This document shows positions 1-8,261 of a stretch of DNA of 64,000 nucleotides, in pieces. A program made the position numbers and the translations under genes. The notes beneath the pieces are model-generated. The model did not search any database, had not been told where the DNA came from, and saw only the letters and a program-made list of their open reading frames with translations. This DNA comes from Syntrophomonadaceae bacterium. GTDB lineage: Bacteria; Bacillota; PH28-bin88. The DNA lies in the NCBI GenBank assembly GCA_018333865.1, contig JAGXSE010000001.1:62001-126000 (forward strand), read 5' to 3'. Each line of letters begins with the position of its first letter. Within the stretch, counting starts at the first letter, position 1.

Positions 1-640
1 AAGTGTTGAAGGAAAACTTAACCGGATATAGAATGCCGATGTAGATGAAGACTGACCAGATGGCCAGGGCGATTAGGGTGGCGGGCAAAAGGCTCACACC
101 CATGTTTCTTCTGATGTGCCCGAAACCAACGGCGATGAAGGTTAGGGCAATAGTAGGGATGGTGGCCATTGGCGTGGCAATCAGGGTTCTGGACATGGTG
201 ACAGAGAAAATGGAGAAGACCAAAACTCCCAAGAACCAGAGCATAATGGTTAAATAAATGCCACTGGCTTTACCCACTGCAAGGGTGGTAATTTCGCCAA
301 AGGAGCTGCCCTTGTTTCTTAAAGAACCCATCATGGTAATATACTCGGTTGTGGCTCCCAGGATAATAACACCAACCAGCATCCAGATCAAGGCCGGCAG
401 CCAGCCCCAGTAAAGGCCTGCGATGGCGGAAAGCACCGGGGACAAACCCGCAATAGACATGTAATAATGGCCAAAAACGATGGCAGGGGGATTAGGAGAG
501 AAGTCCCTGTTGTTAATTTCCACGGCAGGCGTTGTGCGGTTGGGATCGGGAGGCCAAAGGGCTTCAATGGGCCTTTTCGCCATGTAGTGACCACCGATCA
601 GGATGGCATAGCTTCCGACTAACCATAGAAGTGGATTCAT
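1..640 (-). CDS. CstA-family carbon starvation/peptide or pyruvate transporter (N-terminal part)
   Basis: The minus-strand frame is open from an ATG at 640 to the window edge, giving 213 residues; the C-terminus lies outside. AGGAGG sits seven bases before the ATG. The N-terminus has the CstA pattern: a first membrane helix, a PPDPNRTTPAVE stretch, then FGHYYMSIAG and GATTEYITMMGSLRNKG, followed by more hydrophobic helices. CstA proteins are inner-membrane carriers for peptides or pyruvate. The gene diverges from the preA-like gene, with a good sigma-54 promoter about 156 bases upstream, so expression is probably under an NtrC-type activator. The family call is from remembered motifs; the substrate is unknown. 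Confidence 0.85.
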   Translation of the reverse strand, partial: MNPLLWLVGSYAILIGGHYMAKRPIEALWPPDPNRTTPAVEINNRDFSPNPPAIVFGHYYMSIAGLSPVLSAIAGLYWGWLPALIWMLVGVIILGATTEYITMMGSLRNKGSSFGEITTLAVGKASGIYLTIMLWFLGVLVFSIFSVTMSRTLIATPMATIPTIALTFIAVGFGHIRRNMGVSLLPATLIALAIWSVFIYIGILYPVKFSFNT

Positions 641-795
641 GCGCAAACCTCCTTGTAGTTTTTGTCAGCATTTTCAAAAGATTTCCTAATACAAAAATTT
701 CTGTCTTTTGAGAATATCACCTCCGTTCTTTATTGAGGTTTTTCTGCGGCTGAACGGTCTGGGGTTGTATATAAAGTCGTGGCAAATTATCTGCA

Positions 796-811
796 TGCAA
801 TTTCTGTACCA
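796..811 (-). promoter_or_regulatory. Sigma-54 (-24/-12) promoter for the CstA-like gene
   Basis: On the minus strand the bases read TGGTACAGAAATTGCA: GG, ten bases, then GC, with TTGCA at the -12 side. This agrees closely with the consensus TGGCACG-N4-TTGCA. It faces the CstA-like gene and leaves a leader of roughly 145 bases. An NtrC-type activator gene lies in the divergent cluster. Confidence 0.7.
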
Positions 812-885
812 ATGACCGGACCAAAGCGTTGAAGCATTCAGATATGTAGTTAGCAAGGGTGAGACCATCTATGGAAGATATCAGC

Positions 886-943
886 TTCTCAAATATTTCT
901 CAGGCGGCCAGGGGACTTGAGAAAATATTTATCATAATGAGAA
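886..943. promoter_or_regulatory. Phased TTCTCA/TGAGAA boxes, probable activator binding region
   Basis: TTCTCA occurs at 886-891 and 897-902, and TGAGAA at 918-923 and 938-943. The starts are 11, 21 and 20 bases apart, close to whole turns of the helix. The inner two form an inverted repeat with AAATATTT flanks (891-902 and 918-930, one inserted A). The region lies about 75-100 bases upstream of both divergent -24/-12 promoters, the usual place for a sigma-54 activator's upstream sites. Further copies occur at 709-714, 2289-2294 and 2308-2313. Confidence 0.5.
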
Positions 944-984
944 TAGTGGCTCAATTCTTGAGCTGGCCGGTCATGATTTTCGCC

Positions 985-1000
985 GGGTATGGTTCTTGCT
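985..1000 (+). promoter_or_regulatory. Sigma-54 (-24/-12) promoter for the preA-like operon
   Basis: GGGTATGGTTCTTGCT has GG at 986-987 and GC at 998-999, ten bases apart, with TTGCT at the -12 element. Transcription would begin near 1010, about 50 bases before the TTG start at 1064. The -24 side is weaker than that of the divergent promoter. Confidence 0.55.
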
Positions 1001-1063
1001 TATCACTGTGTTAGACAGCTGAGTTTTCTATGGCAGGAAAGATTGAAGGTTGGAGGGATGGTT

Positions 1064-2287
1064 TTGAGAACGGATTTGGGCTTTGATTTGCTAGGAGTAA
1101 GATTTAAGAATCCAATTGTTGTTGCTTCCGCTACCCCGAGCAAAGATGCCAGGTATATGTTGAAGTGTTGCGAGGCTGGGGCGGGAGGCGTGATTGCCAA
1201 AACCGTTACCTTTGAACCAAAACTGCAAAAGTATGTTTCTCCCCGGTTCACGGTGCTGCATAAAAAAGGCTGGCCCCATACCTTTTCTAATTATTCTTGT
1301 GAGTTTCTGGCAACCTATACTCCTGCCGAATGGATCAATGAATTAAAGTTAGCAAAGAAATATTGCCTTGATCACGGAGTTGTGTTGATTGGAAGCATTT
1401 CTGGCAGCACCACTGATAACTGGGTGGAACTGGCGCAAATGGTGGAAGGCGCGGGATCGGATATGCTGGAACTTAACTTTGGCTGTCCCCATCCGCGGGA
1501 CTTGGGCTATAAGAGCGGGCAGGAACTGGGCTCTGACCCCGAAGCTGCGGCCAAGGTGACCCAGCTGGTGGTTAATTCGGTTTCTGTTCCGGTTTTTGTT
1601 AAATTGACGGCAGAGGCTGTGGACCCTGTGGCAGTTGCCCGGCGGGTGCAGCAGGCTGGTGCAGGCGGGGTTACTGCAATCAACAGATTTCCCGCCCTGG
1701 ATATTGACGTTGATAGTGGCAGGCCTTTACTTCACTCGACTTTTGCGGGAGTAGGAGGGCCTTGGATGCGGCCCATCGCATTGAAATGGATTGCGAAGAT
1801 TGCCAGGGAGATCGATATCCCTATTTCGGCTACAAACGGGATTTGGACGTGGGAAGATGTCGTCAAGGCCATTATGTGCGGGGCAACCACAGTGCAAACC
1901 TGTACAGCTATAATGTATGGCAAAAAGGGTTTTGGCATTATTGGTGACTTTGTAGAGGGTCTCCGCTCCTTTATGGAGGCCAAAGGCTATTTTTCAATTG
2001 CAGAAATGAGAGGCATTACCCTCCCGCAAATAAAAACATGGGATGCGGTGGACAGAGAAAGTCGGGCCGTGTCCAGGGTCTTGCCGGAGAGGTGTGTTGG
2101 CTGCGGGTTATGCCTTAATTGGTGTTTTTATGATGCGGTTAGCCTGGATTCTGTTGAGGGCAACAGGAAAAAAGCTTTGATCGCCGCAGAAGCCTGTGAT
2201 GGTTGCGGTTTGTGCGCGGCCCTTTGTCCTAATTATGCCATTGAAATAACAGGCAGCGGAGCAATTTTTCTGGGAAACTTCAATTGA
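1064..2287 (+). CDS. PreA-like dihydropyrimidine dehydrogenase/dihydroorotate dehydrogenase-family flavoprotein with two 4Fe-4S clusters
   Basis: A 407-residue protein. Residues 1-320 form an FMN-binding TIM barrel of the dihydroorotate dehydrogenase type (FKNPIVVASATPSKD, ELNFGCPHP, PVFVKLTAE, ISATNGIWTWEDVVKAIMCGA). The C-terminus carries two ferredoxin motifs, CVGCGLCLNWC and CDGCGLCAALC, as in PreA. PreA with a PreT partner reduces uracil/thymine or works in reverse; no PreT is visible here, so the electron partner may be ferredoxin or another flavoprotein. TTG 1064 is chosen because GGAGG at 1052-1056 is seven bases away; ATG 1058 is too close to it. The -24/-12 promoter lies just upstream. 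Substrate is uncertain. Confidence 0.8.
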   Translation: MRTDLGFDLLGVRFKNPIVVASATPSKDARYMLKCCEAGAGGVIAKTVTFEPKLQKYVSPRFTVLHKKGWPHTFSNYSCEFLATYTPAEWINELKLAKKYCLDHGVVLIGSISGSTTDNWVELAQMVEGAGSDMLELNFGCPHPRDLGYKSGQELGSDPEAAAKVTQLVVNSVSVPVFVKLTAEAVDPVAVARRVQQAGAGGVTAINRFPALDIDVDSGRPLLHSTFAGVGGPWMRPIALKWIAKIAREIDIPISATNGIWTWEDVVKAIMCGATTVQTCTAIMYGKKGFGIIGDFVEGLRSFMEAKGYFSIAEMRGITLPQIKTWDAVDRESRAVSRVLPERCVGCGLCLNWCFYDAVSLDSVEGNRKKALIAAEACDGCGLCAALCPNYAIEITGSGAIFLGNFN

Positions 2288-2359
2288 GTTCTCAGAATGA
2301 ACAGATATTCTCATTGCGAGAAGATTATTCGCAAAATGATTATAAAGAGGAGGTGAAAT

Positions 2360-3145
2360 ATGTATAAGGTAGCTTCTTTGCAGGTGGCTATTACAGATCA
2401 GGAAACCAGGGCTGAACGTCTGACCAGGGTCGAGAATCTTTTGGACCAGTGTGCCGGAGCAAGACTTATATTGCTGCCCGAAATTTGGCATGTGGGCTAT
2501 TTCTCCTTTGAGGATTATGAGGCAGGGAGTGAAACTTTAACAGGGGCAACTATCAGCCGGATAGCTGCAAAGGCCAAACAGCACAATGCTTATATTCTGG
2601 CAGGGAGCATGGTGGAAAAAGCAGCAGAGGGGCTCTTCAACACCAGCGTTTTACTGAACCCGAAGGGAGAGGTTATTGCTTCCTACCGCAAGATTCATCT
2701 TTTTGGCTATAATTCAGCGGAAAAAGAACTGCTAAGACCCGGTTTTCATGTGGTAACCGTAGAAACTGAGCTTGGAGTGTTGGGTTTAAGCACCTGTTAT
2801 GATTTAAGGTTCCCTGAGCTTTTCCGTTCTATGGTTGACAAGGGAGCAGAAGTTTTCCTGGTCTGCTCGGCTTGGCCCTATCCGCGGGTGGAACACTGGG
2901 TGGCGCTAAATCAGGTCAGAGCCTTTGAGAACCAATGCTTTTTGATCTCCAGCAATTGCGCCGGGGTTAACCGGGGCAGGCCATTTATGGGCCGCAGTTC
3001 GGTGGTGGACCCGTGGGGTACGGTGCTCGCTACTGCCGGTGACAGGGAGTGTATTGTAAAGGCTGAGATAGATATAAGTCAGGTAGCGGCGGCCAGGAGA
3101 GAGTTTCCGCCCCTTCAGGACAGGATGTTAAAAGGCCAGGGGTAA
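2360..3145 (+). CDS. Carbon-nitrogen hydrolase (nitrilase superfamily amidase)
   Basis: A 261-residue, full-length nitrilase-fold hydrolase. The Glu-Lys-Cys triad is visible in LILLPEIWHVGYF (Glu), SYRKIHLFG (Lys) and LSTCYDLRFPELFR (Cys). Members hydrolyse amides, N-carbamoyl amines or omega-amides. Placed after a PreA-like enzyme it could be the ureidopropionase- or carbamoyl-hydrolase-type step of a ring catabolic pathway, but omega-amidase is equally possible; this is context only. GAGGAGG precedes the ATG. TTCTCA boxes occur in the 72-base gap before the gene, so it may also have its own control site. Confidence 0.85.
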   Translation: MYKVASLQVAITDQETRAERLTRVENLLDQCAGARLILLPEIWHVGYFSFEDYEAGSETLTGATISRIAAKAKQHNAYILAGSMVEKAAEGLFNTSVLLNPKGEVIASYRKIHLFGYNSAEKELLRPGFHVVTVETELGVLGLSTCYDLRFPELFRSMVDKGAEVFLVCSAWPYPRVEHWVALNQVRAFENQCFLISSNCAGVNRGRPFMGRSSVVDPWGTVLATAGDRECIVKAEIDISQVAAARREFPPLQDRMLKGQG

Positions 3146-3176
3146 TAACTGGCTTGAAGTTAAAGGAGGAATTTTT

Positions 3177-3515
3177 ATGCCGAGGCCAGAACTTGAATTA
3201 TTCGATGTAAATACTTTGGCGTGGACACAGGTGCAGGGCGCTCCTCCGGGGCTGATGGAAAAGATCTTGAGCAAGGATCCGGACACTGGTTCTTATACGC
3301 GACTGCTTAAGTTCCCGCCGGGGATGGTTACAACCGAGAGGCTAGTGCATGATTTTTGGGAGGAAGTGTATATCCTGCAGGGCGGGTTAGTTGATCTGAC
3401 TTCCAACCAAATCTTCATGGAAGGCTTTTATGCTTGCCGCCCCCCTGGAATGCTGCATGGTCCTTACAGTGTGCCGGTTGGGTGTATCACCTTGGAAATG
3501 AGGTATTTTGTATAG
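3177..3515 (+). CDS. Small cupin-domain protein
   Basis: A 112-residue single-cupin protein. The two cupin motifs are recognisable: HDFWEEVYILQGGLVD (motif 1, with His and Glu) and FYACRPPGMLHGPY (motif 2, with His). The beta-barrel probably binds one metal ion; similar small cupins include ChrR-like and ring-cleavage or isomerase-type proteins. AAAGGAGG precedes the ATG, and the gene is 31 bases after the nitrilase-type gene, so they are probably cotranscribed. No specific reaction can be assigned. Confidence 0.75.
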   Translation: MPRPELELFDVNTLAWTQVQGAPPGLMEKILSKDPDTGSYTRLLKFPPGMVTTERLVHDFWEEVYILQGGLVDLTSNQIFMEGFYACRPPGMLHGPYSVPVGCITLEMRYFV

Positions 3516-3609
3516 AAATAAATGAATGCTTGTCAAAACTTAACCTACCGGCTTTACCTTTGTCATGTTAAAATGTTCGTAAGGAGAGGCTGTTTGGGAG
3601 GCTAAAAAT

Positions 3610-5397
3610 ATGAGCCTGCAAGGCGTGAGCCAATTGGGGAAAATTGCAGCCTTTGTGCAGCAGGTCGCGGATGTCATAGCCGCTGTGCTGGAATTTGGAA
3701 TTACTATCATTGATGACGAACTGAAGGTCGTTGCTGCAGGGGGCAAAGCCTCGCGTACTTTTGGTTCCGGCCATGGTACCCTTACCGAACAACTATTAAA
3801 ATCTGGCCGTTATTATCTTTCCGATAACCCTGATACATTTCCGGCCTGTCAAGGATGCGAGAACCTGAACAAGTGCAAGTATTTAGCAGTTCTTACATAT
3901 CCGATCAAGGTTGAAGGCAGGGTAGTAGGGAGTATTTCTCTTTCGGCTATAGACGAGCAGCAAAGAACAGCCTTGCTTGCTAATAAAACCCGGCTGTTGG
4001 ATTTTATTGACAAGATCGCCGTTCTGCTGGCAGCCCTGATCCGGGAACAGCAGGTAAATGAGGAAAGGGAAAAAATGGCCAGACAGTTTCAGGTGGTAAT
4101 AAATTCTGTGGAGGAAGGAATTATTGCTACCGATGCTGTTGGACAGATCACTCATTTGAACACAGCGGCTTCCCGGCTGCTGGGGATTTCACCGCAAGAG
4201 GCTGCAGGCCGGACGGCGGCTGAACTGTTTCCAGATCTTGATTGGCAGGAACTCTTCAAAAAGCCGGTATCACTGCAGAAAGAAATTTTTGGGAATAAGT
4301 CAATGCGGAAACTTCATCTTTGGACAACCATAAATCCGATTCGCAAAGGCGAACATGTTGAGGGTTTGGCCATGTCGCTTCGCAATATGAGTGATGTCCG
4401 CCAAATGGCGGCCAAGTTTATCGGTTACCAAAAAACCTTTACTTTTGATGAGATTATTACATTGAGTCCGTCGATGATAAACCTTAAAGAAAGGGCTCGC
4501 AAAGCGGCTGCTACTGATTCCACAATTCTGATCCGTGGGGAAAGCGGGACGGGCAAGGAACTTTTTGCCCGGGCCATTCATGCCGGCAGCTTTCGCCGTA
4601 ATGGCCCTTTTATTGCGATCAACTGCGGGGCGATACCAGAGAGTCTTCTGGAGAGCGAATTGTTTGGCTATGATGAAGGCGCTTTTACGGGAGCCAAACG
4701 GGGAGGCAAGCCAGGGAAGTTTGAACTGGCTAATAGCGGGACCCTTTTCCTGGATGAAATAGGCGATATGCCCTTGCACCTGCAGGTTAAAATCCTGCGG
4801 GTATTAGAAGAAAAATGTATTGAGCGGGTTGGGGGGACAGCCACAATCCGGACAGATGTCCGGATTGTGGCTGCAACTCATCGGAACTTGGAAGCCATGT
4901 TATCCTTAAGGGAGTTCCGGGAAGATCTGTACTATCGCCTAAGCGTTATTCCTCTTACGATTCCTCCCCTGCGGGAACGGGTGGAAGATATTCCTCTGCT
5001 GATGAATTATTTTATACAAGTTTATAATCAAAAGCTGGGGAAGAGGATTGCCGGGCTGACCCAAGAAGCATCTCATATTATAAATAGTTATCAGTGGCAT
5101 GGCAATGTGCGGGAATTGGAGAACATTGTGGAATACGCCATGAGCATGGAGACTGGTGAGTGGATTTCCAAAGAGAGCCTTCCCGTAAAAATTTTAGAGA
5201 GCATCAAGTCTGAGCAGGTAGAAAAAGCAGAATTTGCCAAGCTGAAGTGTTTGGAGAAAGAAGCTTTACTTGCCGCTTTGGAGAAATTTGGCTATTCAGT
5301 CAGGGGGAAAGAGCGGGCCGCTCAATACCTTGGCATCAGCAGGGCTACCCTATACCGGAAACTTAAAGAAATTCAGGCCAGCGAACCTGCTAGTTAA
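3610..5397 (+). CDS. Sigma-54-dependent transcriptional activator (GAF-like sensor, PAS, AAA+, Fis HTH)
   Basis: A 595-residue NtrC-type activator. Residues about 1-145 are a GAF-like sensor containing CQGCENLNKC, a Cys group seen in many Firmicute activators. A PAS domain follows (about 160-265, beginning VVINSVEEGIIATD). The AAA+ domain has Walker A GESGTGKE, the sigma-54 contact loop ESELFGYDEGAFTGA and Walker B GTLFLDEIGDM. The C-terminus is a Fis-type helix-turn-helix (RAAQYLGISRATLYRKLKE). GGGAGG sits eight bases before ATG 3610. It lies between the amidase/cupin genes and korDABC and is the obvious candidate to drive the two divergent -24/-12 promoters. The ligand is unknown. Confidence 0.93.
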   Translation: MSLQGVSQLGKIAAFVQQVADVIAAVLEFGITIIDDELKVVAAGGKASRTFGSGHGTLTEQLLKSGRYYLSDNPDTFPACQGCENLNKCKYLAVLTYPIKVEGRVVGSISLSAIDEQQRTALLANKTRLLDFIDKIAVLLAALIREQQVNEEREKMARQFQVVINSVEEGIIATDAVGQITHLNTAASRLLGISPQEAAGRTAAELFPDLDWQELFKKPVSLQKEIFGNKSMRKLHLWTTINPIRKGEHVEGLAMSLRNMSDVRQMAAKFIGYQKTFTFDEIITLSPSMINLKERARKAAATDSTILIRGESGTGKELFARAIHAGSFRRNGPFIAINCGAIPESLLESELFGYDEGAFTGAKRGGKPGKFELANSGTLFLDEIGDMPLHLQVKILRVLEEKCIERVGGTATIRTDVRIVAATHRNLEAMLSLREFREDLYYRLSVIPLTIPPLRERVEDIPLLMNYFIQVYNQKLGKRIAGLTQEASHIINSYQWHGNVRELENIVEYAMSMETGEWISKESLPVKILESIKSEQVEKAEFAKLKCLEKEALLAALEKFGYSVRGKERAAQYLGISRATLYRKLKEIQASEPAS

Positions 5398-5467
5398 CCC
5401 CTGGTGATTACATGCCGGATTAATATTAAAAGGAGTGAAGGAGCAAGTGGGGGAAAAGGAGAAAGTG

Positions 5468-5662
5468 GTGGCTATAAGAATTAACTATGATTACTGCAAG
5501 CGTTGCGGCATTTGCAGCGCATTCTGTAATCGCGAGGTCTTTACCACAGATGAATTTGAGCGGCCAGTGGCGGAAAAATTAGCAGAATGCACTAATTGTA
5601 AACTATGCGTATTAAGGTGTCCCGATTTTGCCATCAGACTGGAGGTGTCAGCTAGTGCCTAA
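5468..5662 (+). CDS. Ferredoxin-type delta subunit of 2-oxoacid:acceptor oxidoreductase (KorD-like)
   Basis: About 64 residues with two 4Fe-4S motifs, CKRCGICSAFC and CTNCKLCVLRC, and little else, as in the delta subunits of archaeal and clostridial 2-oxoacid oxidoreductases. It passes electrons from the TPP subunit to ferredoxin. The start is unclear: GTG 5468 has AAGGAG six bases upstream and leads into AIRINYDYC, while GTG 5435 or 5447 would add up to 11 residues. The stop overlaps the first codons of the alpha subunit (the next gene starts at 5655), so the two are translationally coupled. Confidence 0.85.
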   Translation: MAIRINYDYCKRCGICSAFCNREVFTTDEFERPVAEKLAECTNCKLCVLRCPDFAIRLEVSASA

Positions 5663-6806
5663 CGATAAGGTGATGTTTACCATGGGCAATGTAGCCTGTG
5701 CCCAAGCCGCTCTGGATGCAGGAGCTAAGTTTTATGCCGGCTATCCCATCACCCCATCTTCAGAAGTTGCCGAAGTATGTTCCCGGCTGATGCCAAAGTA
5801 TGATGGAGTATATATCCAGATGGAAGACGAAATCAGCAGCATTGCAGCTATGATAGGGGCTTCTTTGGCAGGTGTCAAGTCCTTTACAGCAACCAGCGGC
5901 CCCGGGTACTCCTTAATGCAGGAAAACCTGGGTTTTGCTATATATGCTGAGGTGCCATGTGTAATAATTAACGTCATGCGTTCCGGCCCCAGCACAGGCT
6001 TGGCGACAAGGCCAGGGCAGGCCGATATCATGCAGGTAAGATGGGGAACCCACGGGGAACATCCGATAATTGCCCTGTGTCCCTCCTCTGTGCAAGAGTG
6101 TTACGATTTGACCATCAAAGCCTTCAACCTGTCAGAAAAATACCGCATTCCAGTTGTAGTATTAAGCGATGAAATCGTAGCCCACACCCGGGAGAACGTG
6201 ACTTTGAAATCCCCAGAAGAAATCGAGATCATCAGCCGCAAAGTCCCCACCTGCCCTCCCGCAGAGTATTTATGCTACAAACCAGAGGCAGACGGCATTC
6301 CCTTGATGGCAGCCTATGGCGAAGAGTACCTGGTTCATGCCAGCAGCTCCTGCCATGACGAGACCGGGTACTCCAACAATTCACCCAAGATAGCAGAGGC
6401 CCTGATTCACCGGCTGCACCAAAAAATAGCCAGCGGCCGCGATGAGATAGTTCAGGTTGCAGCCTTTGGCCCGCAAAATGCAGAGATAATGGTAATCGCC
6501 TATGGCGCTACTGCCCGTGCGGCAAAACAGGCGGTTTTCAAGGCATGGGAAAAAGGGATTTCAGCCGGCCTTTTGCAGATTATCACCATGTGGCCCTTCC
6601 CTGACAAAGAAATTATGGCTCTTTGCGATACAGCAAAGGCATTGGTTGTGCCGGAAATGAACCTCGGCCAGGCTCACCAGGAAATCGAAAAAGTCTGCCG
6701 GGGCAAATTACCGATTTATCCATTCTCCAGGGTAGACGGAGAAGCAATAAAGCCTGGTCAAGTATTGGCAATAATCGAGGAGGTGGCCCAATGTCTCAAA
6801 AACTAA
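5655..6806 (+). CDS. korA: 2-oxoacid:acceptor oxidoreductase subunit alpha (KorA-like)
   Basis: A 383-residue alpha subunit. It has the pyrimidine-domain pattern AGYPITPSSEVAE and TATSGPGYSLMQENLGFA, and the domain II transketolase-like stretch VIAYGATARAAKQAV. GTG 5655 is chosen because GGAGG at 5641-5645 is nine bases upstream and the frame just upstream is inside the delta gene. With KorD, KorB and KorC it should oxidatively decarboxylate a 2-oxoacid to acyl-CoA and reduce ferredoxin. The 2-oxoglutarate or branched-chain substrate cannot be separated by eye. The end overlaps korB by 16 bases. Confidence 0.9.
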   Translation: MPNDKVMFTMGNVACAQAALDAGAKFYAGYPITPSSEVAEVCSRLMPKYDGVYIQMEDEISSIAAMIGASLAGVKSFTATSGPGYSLMQENLGFAIYAEVPCVIINVMRSGPSTGLATRPGQADIMQVRWGTHGEHPIIALCPSSVQECYDLTIKAFNLSEKYRIPVVVLSDEIVAHTRENVTLKSPEEIEIISRKVPTCPPAEYLCYKPEADGIPLMAAYGEEYLVHASSSCHDETGYSNNSPKIAEALIHRLHQKIASGRDEIVQVAAFGPQNAEIMVIAYGATARAAKQAVFKAWEKGISAGLLQIITMWPFPDKEIMALCDTAKALVVPEMNLGQAHQEIEKVCRGKLPIYPFSRVDGEAIKPGQVLAIIEEVAQCLKN

Positions 6807-7606
6807 CATATTCCGACTACCTGGCCCATAATCAGCTGCCCCTGATGTGGTGCGCCGGCTGCGGCAATGGAGTAATCCTCCGTGTTTTGGCAGAAGCCCT
6901 GGCAGAATTGAACATTCCGCCCCACAAAGTGGTAGTGACCACCGGTATCGGTTGTTTTGGCAAAACCGATGACTATATGAAGACCCATGCCTGCCACGGC
7001 ACCCATGGCCGAGCCTTAGCCTTTGCCACCGGGATTAAGCTGGCCAACCCCGAACTGACAGTGCTCGCATTAATGGGAGACGGCGATGCTACTACCATCG
7101 GCGGAAACCACTTTATCAACACTGCCAGGCGAAATGTAGATATTACAGCAATAGTAGCCAATAACTACAACTACGGCATGACCGGCGGCCAGTATTCTTC
7201 CACTACCCCGATCCGCAAAGTGACTACCACTTCCCCTTACGGCACAGCCGAGCCAGGATTCGATATTTGCGAGCTGGCCAAGGCAGCCGGGGCAAATTAT
7301 GTTGCCCGTTCCACAACCTACCACGTAGTGCAAATGCAAAAACTGATCATGGAGGCAATTACAAAGAAAGGTTTTTCACTCGTTGAGGTGTCCAGCCCAT
7401 GTCCCACCTATTTTGGCAGGTATAATGGAATGCCGTCGGCAGTTAACATGCTTAACTGGTTGAAGGAAGTATCCGTAAGCCCCGGAAAATACCAGACCCT
7501 CTCAGAAGAAGAAAAGGAGAACGTGATGGTAATCGGGAAGCTTGTGGACCGCGATAAACCCGATTATCTCAGCGTCTATAAAGAACTGACGGCAACGGTT
7601 AAATAA
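6791..7606 (+). CDS. korB: 2-oxoacid:acceptor oxidoreductase subunit beta, TPP-binding (KorB-like)
   Basis: A 271-residue thiamine-pyrophosphate subunit. The N-terminal WCAGCGNG motif supplies a Cys typical of these subunits, and GDGDATTIGGNHFINTARRN is the Mg/TPP-binding signature. ATG 6791 follows GGAGGTGGCCCA, inside the last codons of korA, so translation is coupled. It is the catalytic core partner of KorA. Gene order D-A-B-C matches 2-oxoglutarate-type enzymes more than the pyruvate-type C-D-A-B order seen at the other end of this window. Confidence 0.9.
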   Translation: MSQKLTYSDYLAHNQLPLMWCAGCGNGVILRVLAEALAELNIPPHKVVVTTGIGCFGKTDDYMKTHACHGTHGRALAFATGIKLANPELTVLALMGDGDATTIGGNHFINTARRNVDITAIVANNYNYGMTGGQYSSTTPIRKVTTTSPYGTAEPGFDICELAKAAGANYVARSTTYHVVQMQKLIMEAITKKGFSLVEVSSPCPTYFGRYNGMPSAVNMLNWLKEVSVSPGKYQTLSEEEKENVMVIGKLVDRDKPDYLSVYKELTATVK

Positions 7607-7623
7607 TGTTTGGGGGTGAAGAC

Positions 7624-8142
7624 ATGAAAAAAAAGTGGCAGATTGTATTGGCAGGTGAAGGCGGTCAGGGAATGATCGTTGCCGGCGTTGCTTTGGCAGA
7701 GGCAGCCGCCGTCTTTGAAGGTAAAAACGCAACCCAGGCCCAGAGTTATGGCATCGCTTCCCGCGGGGGTTTTTCTTCCGCCGAAGTTGTGATCAATGAA
7801 GGCGAAATATTTTATCCCAAGGCCGAGGAGCCAGATTTTGTGCTGGCATTGACCCAGGATGCCTACAACCGGTTCTACAACTGGGTTTCACCTGAATGCC
7901 TGATTGTTTATGATTCCGATCGGGTTACCAGTAAAAGAGGAGCGAACGATCTGGGCTATCCTTTGTCAGTAACGTCGGTCCGATTGGGTTCAGAAAAGCT
8001 GATCAATTCCCTGTCTTTAGGTTTGGTCTTGAAGCATACCCGATGCGTAAAACCGGAAAGTTTGGAAAAGGCCCTTGCGAAACAGCTCCCGGAAAAAGCA
8101 ATGGGGGCAAATGTTAAGGCACTTGGTTATTGGCAAGAATAG
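7624..8142 (+). CDS. korC: 2-oxoacid:acceptor oxidoreductase subunit gamma (KorC-like)
   Basis: A 172-residue gamma subunit with the N-terminal GEGGQGMIVAGVALAEAA stretch of the CoA-binding domain and a QAQSYGIASRGG segment typical of the family. ATG 7624 has GGGGGTGA upstream; an ATG at 7606, within the korB stop, would add six residues and has no ribosome binding site. It completes a four-gene korDABC set. A 120-base gap without an obvious terminator follows before the DAO-family gene. Confidence 0.9.
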   Translation: MKKKWQIVLAGEGGQGMIVAGVALAEAAAVFEGKNATQAQSYGIASRGGFSSAEVVINEGEIFYPKAEEPDFVLALTQDAYNRFYNWVSPECLIVYDSDRVTSKRGANDLGYPLSVTSVRLGSEKLINSLSLGLVLKHTRCVKPESLEKALAKQLPEKAMGANVKALGYWQE

Positions 8143-8261
8143 AAAATGGATTAAAAAAGCAGGGGTCTAAAACATTGATATGGGTAAAAAGGGAATAATG
8201 ACGCTTTCTGGCGCCTAAGATGTGAAGGTGTGGAATTTGCGGTCTATTAGGAGTGAGGAGG

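Noticed and set aside
686-868. A 60-codon minus-strand frame in the cstA leader
   Set aside because: It spans the -24/-12 promoter itself and has no plausible start context, so it is probably chance.
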